Assembly (NCBI GenBank): GCA_022113835.1
Contig: JAILWY010000013.1
Location: 14,370,001 to 14,434,000 of the forward strand
Length of the DNA stretch: 64,000 nt
Source: Atopsyche davidsoni
Taxonomy: Eukaryota > Arthropoda > Insecta > Trichoptera > Hydrobiosidae
Direction: 5' to 3'
Shown here: one piece after another, positions 34,401 to 45,020 of the stretch
Position numbering within the stretch: the first letter of the stretch is position 1
Layout: each line of letters begins with the position of its first letter
Made by a program: the position numbers and the translations under genes
Notes under the pieces: generated by a model
What the model was told of the DNA's origin: nothing
Database searches by the model: none
What the model saw: the letters and a program-made list of their open reading frames with translations, nothing else

Positions 34401-36830
34401 TTTATCATTATCAACCCGCAGGATTGGGACTTACTTATTTCAGATTCCGGGGATGTGAGAGCTCGTGAAGGCCGTTCAGATATTGGCTGCGAGAAAGTCG
34501 CAATAAATTCACGTTTATTTTTTTAGCCACGGGTATGCGGAAATCATCTAAAAATATGATTTACAGCATTCGTTTGGAGTAGACTTGGTGCATTTTGTTG
34601 ATATACGATAGATTTTTTTTAATTTTAATCTAAAAAATATATTATTGATTGGCTTGGAGACATTGATATTTTCTGTTTGCAGTCGTTTCCTCCTTTCAAA
34701 AGCTTCTTCAAACTTATAAAAGCTATTAAAAGGCGAAAGTATCATTTAAAAAAGCATTTAAAAATACTTTGTTAAATAATTATATATTGCAGCAAAAAAC
34801 ATGAATTCTTAGTTTTCATTTTGAATGCGGTATAACTGTTATTAATTTGTCACTTTAAAGCTTATTTAAGATTTATAGTAAAAGGTCATAAAGTATCGAT
34901 AAACATAATATATTATAAGTGTAATAGTAATATTGGGCGTTTAGATATTCGCTTCAAGAAAAGTTTTCAAAAGGCGTTTATACAAAGATATTTTGTTTAA
35001 AAATAGCAAATATGCCAGTAGTGATATGCAAAAATTACAATAAAAAGAAACACACCGTAATCTTGGAGTTGCATATATTATTTTAATAATTTGAATTAAA
35101 GTTAATACAGGTATAAACATAAGCGTAAGAACGCAAATTGCATAAATTATTAAAAGTTGTATCATATATTTTAGGAATAATAATTATTTTATATTTACCT
35201 TTTAAAATTCCAGTCCCTTTATGTCAGCTTCAGGTCTCCTTGTGTTTATTTATTTACTCAACTAATTATTCAATAATAAACAAAACCAAAGATTTTTATT
35301 TTGTACTCATTTAACATATAATTATGTTTTTATACTAGCATCGTTTTAATTTAAGGTTAATTGGAATTGCTTAACAACTTTTTTCATTGCTATCAACAGA
35401 TATCTTGATATAACAATATTAATATCTCGGTACATATTTTTTTAAGAATGTGATTTAATGACACATCTCTTTGCCTTAAAAATTATTTTTTAGCATCATA
35501 AGATATTTATTCATTAATTAATATTTTAACAACACTGGAAGCAACCTAAAAATAATTTCAGTCGCAAGTAAAACTTCCCAAAAGGCTTATAAGTTTACGG
35601 GTGCATCTTCGCCGAGAGTACGAACAATAATACACATTTCTCCAGCGTCTGTTTGCTGAATCTACTTCCGGTGGTTTATTTAGTCCTTTCAGTGACCGCG
35701 TGTCCTGCTGAAAGTAGCGGCCGTTTACTTTGCACTCTTCTCGACTTCTTCCCTTTGGCTTACTTCCCGATCGGCCACTCGGGCCGATACTGCCGGGGCT
35801 CATAAAATAAACGGATGAATATTTTTGGTGCCACCTCAAAGAGCTTCTATCAAACGCGTTGGAATGCGGTTAAATTTTTGGAGTTGTTTTGCGAGCTTTT
35901 TTGTTAGCATAAAATACGGCGCCGAACGAAACAATGCTGAAGATGTTTCAACAAATTTTGTAAGTTTTTCCGCGAATCAACAGACTTTAAGTATTTATAT
36001 CATTTTGGAAAAAAACTATTTTCGATATTAACGAGAATTAGAGTTTAATTTGGGATTCGATACCACCTTGACAAACTTGAAGTCACGCTTCAATAAAACT
36101 AATACGTAAATTTTACGAGTCATAATAGGTTACATACGGTAGTGAACTTGAACACTCGTGCTAGTTATTTCGAATTAACCTCATAGCTTATCTGAGTGTT
36201 TAATACATATATTGGAGTAAAAAATGTATATACTTTGAGTAATTTTATCATTTTGCTTTAAAAGCTCACAACGTCTGCGCTATTTATAAAATATTAAAGC
36301 TCTCGCTTATGTGCTAAGTACTGCCCCTACGGCTAGAGTGAATTTACTTGAAACTATAATTCACAGGTTCTAGCATATTTCATCTCAATAGGCAAGGTGT
36401 AAATATTTTAATAAGTAACAAAAATCATTTATTAGTTTGTGAACTTAATAAGTTATTATTTTATACTCGTCTTATAAGTTTTTATCTATATTCTGCATTG
36501 AGTTTAAAAACAAATTCATTTTTTATATAAAGAAACGTATATAAATAATAATTATAAATAAAATAAATTTATTGAAATTGAACCATTTTTTTAAAAGAAT
36601 ATCAAATGGCTTGGTAAGGATATTTTATTTGTGTAAACTTATGTGCACATGAGGGTATAAAAAAACATTCATATTAAAATATTTTTTATCACAAAAAAAC
36701 GATGTAACAAATAAATTTGCGGAATTATTATATTTTAGAAGTCAGAGATATCTTTGAAACGTTCACTTAAAAAGGCAGCTTGAATATTAAATTATATCAA
36801 GAAAATAAGCATCCAAAGGTCGACTAAACA
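34401..36830. other. AT-rich intergenic DNA with island at 35560-35830
   Basis: The island is GC-richer than its flanks and noncoding as far as I can tell. The rest is AT-rich. Confidence 0.35.
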
Positions 36831-36900
36831 ATTATCAGTGAACAGGGGGCACTTGATATTCCGCAGTTGTCGGGGCGGGATTTACCCCTAGTGCGGCGCT

Positions 36901-36996
36901 GGCGGGGGTTGGCGGGGGTTGGCGGGGGTACCGGGGGCCATGGGGGCTGGCAGGGGGTACCGGGGACCATGGGGGCACCGGGGACCACGGGGCGCC
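36901..36996. repeat. G-rich minisatellite, G-quadruplex-prone
   Basis: Three GGCGGGGGTT units followed by three imperfect ACCGGGGACCATGGGGGC-type units on the + strand. Many G4-5 runs. The proline/tryptophan-rich minus-strand frames across it are artefacts of the repeat. Confidence 0.85.
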
Positions 36997-37619
36997 CCCC
37001 CTGATGACCGGAGACAAGTCCTCGCAACCGGCGCGAGCTCTAGACACTTAGGAAATCTACCGTCCCAATCTGGTCACTCTGCGCAAACAAAAAGGACGAA
37101 CCCCATTTTGTTTGGTCCGATGTGTTGCGAACTCGGGAGATGTTTTGCTGTTTTCTTTGTTGGGTTTAGATTAAGATATGCTTGTTTATATGTTTTTTCA
37201 AAATATTTTACATTCAAATTAATATTACACTTATAAAAAATCTTGTGCATGTATTGAACCAATATAAATTAAAAGTAGGTATCCCTATGTAGATGGATTT
37301 AAAAAATTATGCGGATTCATAATTTACCAAGAAAGAATGCATTACCAGTCATAACAAATAAACTCTTTTCTTTGTGTATTTGAAGAAATTGCTTCACCAA
37401 AAATGAGAAGCATCTGTATGCTAGCACGGTAGAGGCAAACGGCCCGGCAAAAATATAAAATCAAGCAAAGTGATGCAGGCATTTCCGCTTTGAAATGATT
37501 AAAAAGATCAACAGAAGTTTCGTAAAATTTAATACACTCAAATGCCAGGCAACAAAAACGTAGCACTCCGATTTGTTGCCCCCATCAACATAAAGATGGC
37601 GTTTTATAAGGCTTAATTT

Positions 37620-37920
37620 CCTGTCTCAGTTCGGGGGCGTAATTTCCAGTAGTTTAACCTTAAAAATTGTTCGTACGGCGCGGAATCGGAGGCGGCGCGC
37701 CCGCAGTACACAAATTAAAACATCCAGGCGGTCTCGGCGAGCCGTTAAAGTAAGTCGCCGATTTACGGAAGTAAAAAGCAAGGCCTTTGTTCCCGGCCGG
37801 CGTCACATCCGGCGTCGCTGGCGCGTGGCGCGGCTGCCTCGCCTAAGCCTGCCGCCGACTAGTGCCGGGCTGCAGGCGCTGGAACAGCTTGCGAAGCTGC
37901 TATAAATAGCAGCTAATTTC
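37620..37920 (+). promoter_or_regulatory. GC-rich island ending in a TATA-containing palindrome
   Basis: Strongly GC/CpG-rich from 37675 to 37895 (GGCGGCGCGCCC, CCGGCCGGCGTC), then a perfect 20 bp palindrome AGCTGCTATAAATAGCAGCT at 37895-37914 that includes CTATAAATAG, a canonical TATA box on the + strand. It lies ~3.8 kb upstream of the Kekkon coding exon on the same strand. Possible core promoter (inference). Confidence 0.3.
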
Positions 37921-38129
37921 AGATATTTTTGTACCCATTCAAACAGCTATTTTTTAAATCAAAAAACGTTTTAAGTGTTGTTCCAACTTATTGTTTCACC
38001 AGCGTCGTAGACGTAGATTTTTTTTTTAAATAGATTTGGTACCTTGCTTGTTATGTACAAGGTTTGCCATCACAATTTGGGGAAATTTTCCAAACTAGTC
38101 AAGCGAATTGCGCTATACATGGGAGTGAC

Positions 38130-38480
38130 TGAAGCTACATCCTCTTTATGGTTCTGATGACACGCTTCAACAAGCCGTTCAGTGACTTCATCATCTGTGG
38201 GTGTCTCGCCACTGACTTCAAGTCATCCAGGCATTGGCTCTCCAGTTGGTGTCTCTGAAGGCTAAAAATGGGGCATGAACTTACAAAGTGGATCACTGTT
38301 TGTGGAGTAATATCACCACAAAGGCATGTGTCGTCGCTCGTCAAAACTTCTCATCACTCCATGACCCGTTAGGAGCTGGATTGATTCAAAGCTAATCCCG
38401 CAGGTATTCCTGTATACAGCGGCGTCCGTAACAGAATCAAAGAACATCTTTGTTACGTTCCCTTGCGGAGAGCTTGTTGA
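38130..38480 (-). pseudogene. Non-LTR retrotransposon remnant (C-terminal zinc-binding region)
   Basis: On the minus strand: SIQLLTGHGVMRSF, then after a frameshift DDTCLCGDITPQTVIHFVSSCPIF. The order 'LTGHG ... CxCG ... QTVxHxxxxCP' is typical of the C-terminal part of jockey/R1/I-like reverse transcriptase polyproteins. Only ~110 residues are left, with at least one frameshift. Confidence 0.7.
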
Positions 38481-38574
38481 CCTTATATAGACTTATATAT
38501 ATTATTGACATGACGCAATAAGTTCTAGATACAATGAACTAAGCATCTCGTTAAAAATATGCGTGTGAAAAATT

Positions 38575-38745
38575 GCTTACGTTTCGCTCGCAGCTTTGGC
38601 GAATTTTCGCGCTATCCTGCGGGTGTCTTTATTCAGAAAAAGTACGCCGATATTTACGGCCTCGGTGAGGGGGACTCCGTGCAGATGGCGAATGAGTTAT
38701 CGAAGGGCCGAACAATGTGGCGTCTCTTTCACTACACTTAGAATA
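38575..38745. other. GC-richer island
   Basis: Two overlapping + strand frames of 60-65 codons without domains. Sequence style resembles the other noncoding islands. Flanks are AT-rich. Confidence 0.25.
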
Positions 38746-39589
38746 AATACCGGCATTTTAAATATTTCTCGTCGTGTTTATTGTAGCGAATAAAAAAAAT
38801 GTATTCAAGAGACACAAATGCGTACAATTCCATGAATAATACCCGGGGAGACGATCTCGCGTAAAGGGCTGTTTTCAGGAAAAGTTCGTCAAACGCAAGC
38901 ACTGCTCTCAAGATTACATAAATGCTTTTTAAAAATATACTTTTAAAAATAATGTATTTATACTTTTCATTATTTACCTGAAGTATTGTTTGCTCACATT
39001 TTATTTCGCTTGTCTGTACTTGCTGCTGAATACCTCTTTTGATCCTTAAATGTTGGATGATTTTATATATTTTTTTTATTTAAAAATTAGTGCATATTGA
39101 GAATCATATATTTAATAAAGCAGGAACTAGCCACTTGTATACAAAAGTAAATTAAAACGAGCCAAACGTGTTTCAATAAATTCTCACATAATTTGAACGT
39201 CAACTTATTTTGAATTATTACACGATATTAAAATCAACATCAAATTACTGTTTGTAAAGTTATTTTATAATTTATGCGTTTAAATTTTAGTATTGTCTCT
39301 CTCTTCGATAAAACCATTTTACCAATAACAGAAGGTCGACAGGTGAGGCCCTGGATTGTTAGCACTTCACTTGACATGCTCTAGAGTTGTGTTAGGAACA
39401 GAACTACAAGAGTTGGTTGCGATATTTTTTTTATTTTGAGTTATAATAGCTTCGTGTGTGTAGACTCCAGTAAACGGTTGCGCTCTTAAAAAAATTCGGC
39501 AAAGTAAGTCTTCGGCTTCGATATATTAATACAATAAAAATAACTTTTTCAATCTTTTTTCAATTGCTTTTCTTAAACGCGACTGAAAC

Positions 39590-39860
39590 GGGGGGTGCGA
39601 TAATTGCTCGAGTCGTTATCTGGAAGACGTAGAGCCTAACTTGTCAGAGCACTAAATCAATCGAGCCACCCCGTGGCATTAAGTAGCATTTAGTCAGGCT
39701 GCAAGACGCGCCCTCATCCTCTCGTAAATAACTTAGCGCCTGGTGACCCTGCAAGCCACCCTGGACCTGCATTTTATTTGACAAGCTAAGAAATGTGCGG
39801 CGAGAAGGCGAGAGCTCGCCCAGCTCCCCTTCCTTCACCCCTAGCCCACCGAGGGGATGT
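39590..39860. other. GC-richer island
   Basis: Noncoding patch with no supported ORF. 38746-39589 and 39861-40300 are AT-rich with nothing recognised. Confidence 0.25.
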
Positions 39861-40304
39861 AAGTTGACAAGGCCTAATGATATATTTTATTTTCGACTGA
39901 AATTAACGTCTTTCGTTTCAAAACTACCAAAGTATTTAACCTTCTCGTATTGCTGGAGTTTTTTTTAAATATTTTATACTGTAGTATTTTGAACAAGATT
40001 ATCAAAAATTATTGGAATTATTTATATCATATTTGATAACGTCCCAAATGTTATTCAGCAGAATATTTCTTAATACATATCTTTACTATATTTAAATTTA
40101 ATATCAACCCATTATTGCACGTAAATAGTATTGGTACTGATATGTAAGATTTTGAAAAATTAGCAAATTGTTACAAAAAAAGTTAATTAGGATATGCTCT
40201 GAAAGTACCTTGTCAAGATGGGGGGCTCCTGCTATTGTTTCTGTAGCTTGCTGCAGAAGGAGTATCAGTTCTAAACGCCAAAGCTTTGTAAAGAAAATAT
40301 TATA

Positions 40305-40869
40305 CAGGTGTTCAAAAAGAGTATCGGGTGAATGTGAATAGTGACCGCTATTGCGATATGCTGCGAAAATTTTTGGGCCCAGAGTTGCAGGAGTTTTGAG
40401 GTTTCAACTCAAGAACGCGGTTCCAACAAGACCACTTGCCATACATCCAATCAATCAATTGAAGCTCTTAACGAATTATTCCCTAATAAGGTCATTTCAC
40501 GTAGAGGTAACATCAACTGGCCTCCCAGAAGCCCCGACCTTAGCCTTCTTGACTATTTCGTATGGGGATACCTTAAAAGTAGGGTTTATGAGAATAATCC
40601 GACGAACTTAACGGAATTGAAACAAAACGTCAGGTCAGAAATGGCAGCAATATCGAAGGCAATGTGTCAGCGTGTTATCAGCAATCTTCGTTCCAGATGA
40701 GAAGAGTGCCAGCAGCGCGTAAAAGTCACCATTTGGATAACATTATCTTTTTAAAATAATTTTCTATTTTGTGTTCTTATAATTAACAGTAAAAAAATAA
40801 ATTTAATTTCATGTGGTTTTTGTTTCACTGTACTTACAAATACCCGATACTCTCTTTGGACACCTTGTG
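40305..40869 (+). mobile_element. Deleted mariner-superfamily element (rosa/DD41D-like)
   Basis: TIRs: CAGGTGTTCAAAAAGAGTAT... at the left and its inverse ending GGACACCTTGTG at the right, with TA on both sides (40303-40304, 40870-40871). The interior keeps the transposase C-terminus (roughly 40400-40700): an FQQD block broken by a ~4-nt deletion, then VISRRGNINWPPRSPDL, LLDYFVWGYLKSRVY and MCQRVISNL. Allowing for the deletion, the second and last aspartates are ~41 residues apart, as in the rosa group. The N-terminal half is missing, so it is non-functional. Confidence 0.75.
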
Positions 40870-41159
40870 TAATAATGCTATTGGTAAGCAGCAATATGCA
40901 GACTTTTCCTTCTAATATCAAACTGCTTTGTTGAAGAACCCGGGGACTCACTTCACCATTTTCTCCTTAGAAAACATGAACTCAGTGAAATGCTCGCCAA
41001 CCTCCTCTGAGGAGAGGCACTTGATGAAGATGAAGCAGGTAGTAAAGCGTATCCAGTAGCGTTGTGCGGCTTGTAGAATCCCAGTGACGATATATTCAGA
41101 CTTTGTTGCAAATTCTCAATTTCAAAGCCGGTCTGAGGCTGTTTGTCTAATGATACAGC

Positions 41160-41330
41160 GCACCGCACATTTGTCCCACCGTGCGCCCGTCCCGGCGTCC
41201 GCCTGTCCCAGCGTGCGCCTTATTGGATTCACACCGCGGGGCCGTGAGATATCGGCGAATCCGACCGCTGCAACCCGCGGACGTGCGGCCCCGGGAAGTC
41301 GCACCGTTTATCATAGGGATTATTGATATC
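41160..41330. promoter_or_regulatory. GC-rich island 0.4 kb upstream of the Kekkon exon
   Basis: GC-rich with repeated GTGCGCC/GTCCCRGCGT words (41180-41220). It may be a noncoding exon or regulatory element of the Kekkon gene. Several short overlapping frames on both strands are not supported. Confidence 0.3.
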
Positions 41331-41717
41331 CTCTCAGGTTGCAATTTTCCGTTTGCGGGGAATATGACACGATCTATCTTTCGATCTTGACACCATTATC
41401 TAGGTTAGATCTATTGCATTGTAAACTAACTTCACCTATCAAAAATCGTTCTTAGTAGAATTATGAAACTATAAAAATTTTAAACAGACTTACTGAAACT
41501 AGATGACAGTTATATTCACACAGATTTATTTAAACTAAAATATATTTATCATCCCAATATTTTAGCATAAGCATTCTTATGATAATTTAAAAAAGGTTTA
41601 ATAAATTTATCTCGAGTTACGTATTGTCACATTGTATTTAAGCTACACTTTCTCAATTATAATAATTTATGATGTTAACGTAATTTTTTTTTAAAATGAT
41701 GTATTCTGTCGTTGCAG

Positions 41718-41740
41718 ATGTGCGGCTAGCGGCTGGAGGC
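41718..41740 (+). other. End of 5' UTR after splice acceptor, with 3-codon uORF
   Basis: A pyrimidine-rich acceptor TTCTGTCGTTGCAG ends at 41717. The exon begins with ATGTGCGGCTAG (41718-41729), a Met-Cys-Gly-stop micro-ORF ending 11 nt before the main start codon. The main frame is also open back to the acceptor, so an upstream in-frame start cannot be excluded. Confidence 0.55.
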
Positions 41741-44700
41741 ATGCGCCTGCTCGTGCTGGGCGCGCTCCTGGTGCACGCGCTGCACGCGCACTGCCCGCGC
41801 CTCTGCGACTGCCGCTGGAAGGGCGGCAAGGAGTCCGTGCTTTGCCCCGCAGCCAACCTCACCCGCCTACCCGCGCGCCTCGACCCCGGCACGCAGCTGC
41901 TGGACCTCTCCGACAACCCGCTGGCGACTATCCCGCGGGACGCCTTCCTCTCCGCCGGCCTCCTCAACCTGCAGAAGGTCTACGCCGCAAAGTGCCGCCT
42001 CAGAACCGTCGACCGCCACGCCTTCCGCAAGCTCATCAACCTCGTGGAGCTCGACCTCAGCTACAACCTGCTCTCCAGCGTGCCTTCTCACGTGTTCGAC
42101 TCCGTGCCCGAGCTGCGCGAGCTCAGGCTGTCGGGGAACCCCATCCAGCGCTTGCTCAACGAGGCTTTCGTGCGCGTGCCGCAGCTCGTGCGCCTCGAGC
42201 TCTCCGACTGCCGCCTCGGCACCGTCGAGCCGAGGGCTTTTGCCGGCCTGGAAACGTCCCTGGAATGGCTCAAGCTCGACAAGAACAAGCTTTCGGACGT
42301 GCGCTCGGCCACTCTCACATCGCTCCAGAGCCTCCACGGCCTGGAGCTGGCGGACAACCCCTGGAACTGCACGTGCGGGCTGCGGCCTCTGCGCGAGTGG
42401 ATGCTCGAGCAAAACGTGCCTTTCGGGATGCCCCCCGCCTGCCGCCATCCTCCGCGGCTGGCGGGCCGCCCCTGGGACAAAATGGAGCTGGACGAATTCG
42501 CTTGCGCACCGGAGATAGATCCACCGGAAGCCGACTCCCGAGTCGAGGAAGGCAGCAACGTCACTCTGAGCTGTCACATTGAAGGAGAACCGGCGCCGAA
42601 AGTCGTGTGGACGCTGAGAAACAGGGTCCTAACGAACTCGTCTAGTGGAGCGCGGCGCAATTATCTGATACGATCGCGTGGAAAAATGGCTACCGTGACT
42701 GTCTTGGCGGCGGAAACTCAAGACGCGGGACTGTACACGTGTGCGGCGGAGAACCTTGCGGGGCGAGCCGAGGGCTCAGTGCGGCTGACAGTGGCGAAGC
42801 GGGCCGGGGGGGCGGCACATGGCGGCCTGGCGCTGGTCGCAGGGGCGGCTGCTGCTCTGCTCGTGCTCGCCGCGTGTCTGCTGCTCCTCGGGCTGCGCGG
42901 CGCCCGGCGCAAGCCCCGCCCGCACCCCGTGGCCTGCCCTCGGCGCCGCGCGGACAGCTACGAGAAGATCGAGATGAGCCGCAAGCTCAGCGACCACGCG
43001 GCAGCCGCGCACGCCGACAGGGAGACGGCGGCCCTGCGCAGCGAGGCCGTGAGCGCCGTGGTGGGGGCGGTGCGCAAGCGCGGCGAGTACCGCCACGTGC
43101 CCAGCCAGGACACGGAGGACGAAGCCGAGACCTACGACGAGGAGATGGAGACGCCCACGCCCACACCCACAGAAGCTGGCGGCGCCCCGGCCTGGAGGAC
43201 GGCCGCTCCCTGGCCTGCGCGCCCGCCGGGCAAACCCGAGGACGCCGATTTGCACATACCCAGACTCTCAGAGTACAGAGAACCTAGGTAACCTTTTCAT
43301 TATTTGTCTTTCTACATTTAACTGGAATTCTAGAAGTGTCCTCATTGACCTCGCCCACTCCTTCCAAATCTCCACCTGCTTAGTCCCAAACCCATCTATC
43401 AGCTCCCTCCTCGACTACAATCTCGAGGACTGCCTCTACCAAAAAAGGCCAAAAGCCACCCCCCCCCCTCCGGCTCCCACCCACACACCACACCACATAA
43501 CCCCACGGTGACACAAGTCATCCAGTCATTTTGAAGGCGCTGAAGTAAAATCTTCCTGTTTCGCCGATAAATCCAAATACACTAGACTAGACTAGTAAAT
43601 GTAAAAATTATAAATCTCTTCAGCTTTCCAATTTATTCATGACGAAATAAAGGTTTTAAAGGACATTAGCTTCATATTTCGTATAAATTTTTTTCGATTA
43701 AATTGTAACGAGTTTGATAGCAGATGTTTCAAGCAAACATCATGGTAAACTATATTTTAAAAAGCATATTTTATTTATAACAAGCATTGCATACAAGACG
43801 TAAAGTAATAATATTTACTAACAAACTAACAATTTAGTATTTTAAGCTGATTTATTTAATAGATTTTTACCTTACCTTCAACAGATTGGACTTGACGCCA
43901 GATTCCAGTTCGTCGTGCGGGATGTCGTACAGCACGCACAGTCATAAGGAATCCCAGAACAAAGTGAACAACAACACCAGCGAGATCACTTCCCGGGCGG
44001 CGAGGCGCCAGGCGGGGGCTTCTCCGCGCCCTCCAGCCGGCAGAGCCTCCACCGACGACCAGAACAACCTGGCCGGCGACTCCGAGCGCAACTACCCCGA
44101 CTTGCTGGAGGTCAACTCCAACCCGCTCCCCGACCCGCCACCGCCGGTGTACGCCAGAGACCACGCGGGAGACTTCTTCTGCACCCTCCCCAGAAAAGGA
44201 GCCCTGAGCGCGCGAAACAACAACCGCGACAGTCAAAGCCCGCTTCTACCTGAAAGCAGATACGGCAGCAGCGGAGGCGAGTCCGGCCTCGGTTCAAATT
44301 CAAACCGTCGGCTATCAGCGGAATCCTATTCGCACGGACTGGCCAACGGAAATAAGGCTGGTAGATCTAACAGCTTCTTGAACCTGGCGGCTGGAGGACC
44401 TAGCTTGCCAGGATCACCTGCCAGCGCCACGCCGCTGCTGGAGCTGCGCGGGCTTCCTCGGGCGGAGCTGACGCGCGCCCCAGTGGCCACTCCGGCGCCG
44501 TCTCTGCCGCTGGCGTACGACTACCACGCGGCTCAGCTGGAGCGTTTCCTCGAGGAATACAGAAGCCTGCAGGAGCAGCTGTGCAAGATGAAGGAGACCT
44601 GCGAGAGCATGAGCGCGTCGCGGGAGCGGGCTGCGGCCGAGAGCGGCGCGCCTGGTCGGCCAGCCGTCGCGGTCACGGCCTCGTCAGCAAGTAACGTCCT

Positions 44701-44788
44701 GCCGTCTCGCCCCGAGCTGGGAGACTCCTGGGGAGCTGGCGGACTCGTGAAGCGCCTCGGTGGCTCAGGAGACTTCTTCCGCAGCTGA
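41741..44788 (+). CDS. kek: Kekkon-family LRR-Ig transmembrane protein (two coding exons)
   Basis: Spliced CDS 41741-43287 joined to 43885-44788, ~816 residues. The start is chosen because a signal peptide (residues 1-17, MRLLVLGALLVHALHAH) follows it. Order: LRRNT (C18, C22, C24, C35), about seven leucine-rich repeats (~50-206), LRRCT (C210, C212, C234, C255), one C2-type Ig domain (C278, W290, DAGLYTC with C334), TM helix ~363-385, basic stop-transfer, then a ~430-residue cytoplasmic tail. Tail: YEKIEM (407-412), an acidic TEDEAETYDEEME and PTPTPT stretch, NYPDLLEV (585-592), GDFFCTLPRK, a short coiled coil (~728-758, QLERFLEEYRSLQEQL) and C-terminus DFFRS. Sequons at N39, N209, N273 and N299. 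Kekkon proteins are neural/epithelial surface receptors; fly Kek1 inhibits EGFR. Domain order and length fit the family, but I cannot say which paralogue. An LRRC24-like label is possible. Confidence 0.9.
43288..43884 (+). other. Intron of the Kekkon gene
   Basis: Donor CCTAG|GTAACC at 43287/43288 and acceptor CTTCAACAG|ATTGG at 43884/43885. The split codon AG|A (Arg) restores a single open frame (phase 2). Without splicing, the first exon hits TAA at 43289. It contains a C-rich stretch near 43460-43490. Confidence 0.85.
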
Positions 44789-45020
44789 AATCCTCTTGAC
44801 TCTATCGGGGAATCCTAGTTTCAATTTAAAAAAAAAACTATGAACTTAACATCGCTGTAATCGCCTGAAATCGCCGAAGTTGCCGCTATAGTGATCGGGT
44901 GTTGACTTCTCCCCTGTTTGTGTTTGAAGTTTTTTTTTGTAATAAAAAGAACTACTTAAAATTGTAAGCAATAAACTGTCTTCCGACTTTATCGGTGGGG
45001 ATGCTGCGTGTGAAATATGG
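44789..45020 (+). terminator. 3' UTR with two poly(A) signals
   Basis: AATAAA at 44941-44946 and 44970-44975, ~155-190 nt after the stop codon, followed by GT-rich sequence (GGTGGGGATGCTGCGTGTG, 44994-45012) that fits a downstream cleavage element. Confidence 0.7.

Noticed and set aside
36824..37236. Proline/glycine-rich frames on both strands
   Set aside because: Translation of the G-rich minisatellite.
38559..38793. Two overlapping 60-65 codon plus-strand frames
   Set aside because: Overlapping frames without domains in a GC-richer island; no start or splice support.
41842..43287. Long frames in other phases and on the minus strand across the Kekkon exons (up to 246 codons)
   Set aside because: Shadows of a very GC-rich coding exon, where stop codons are rare in all frames; arginine/proline/alanine-rich with no domains.
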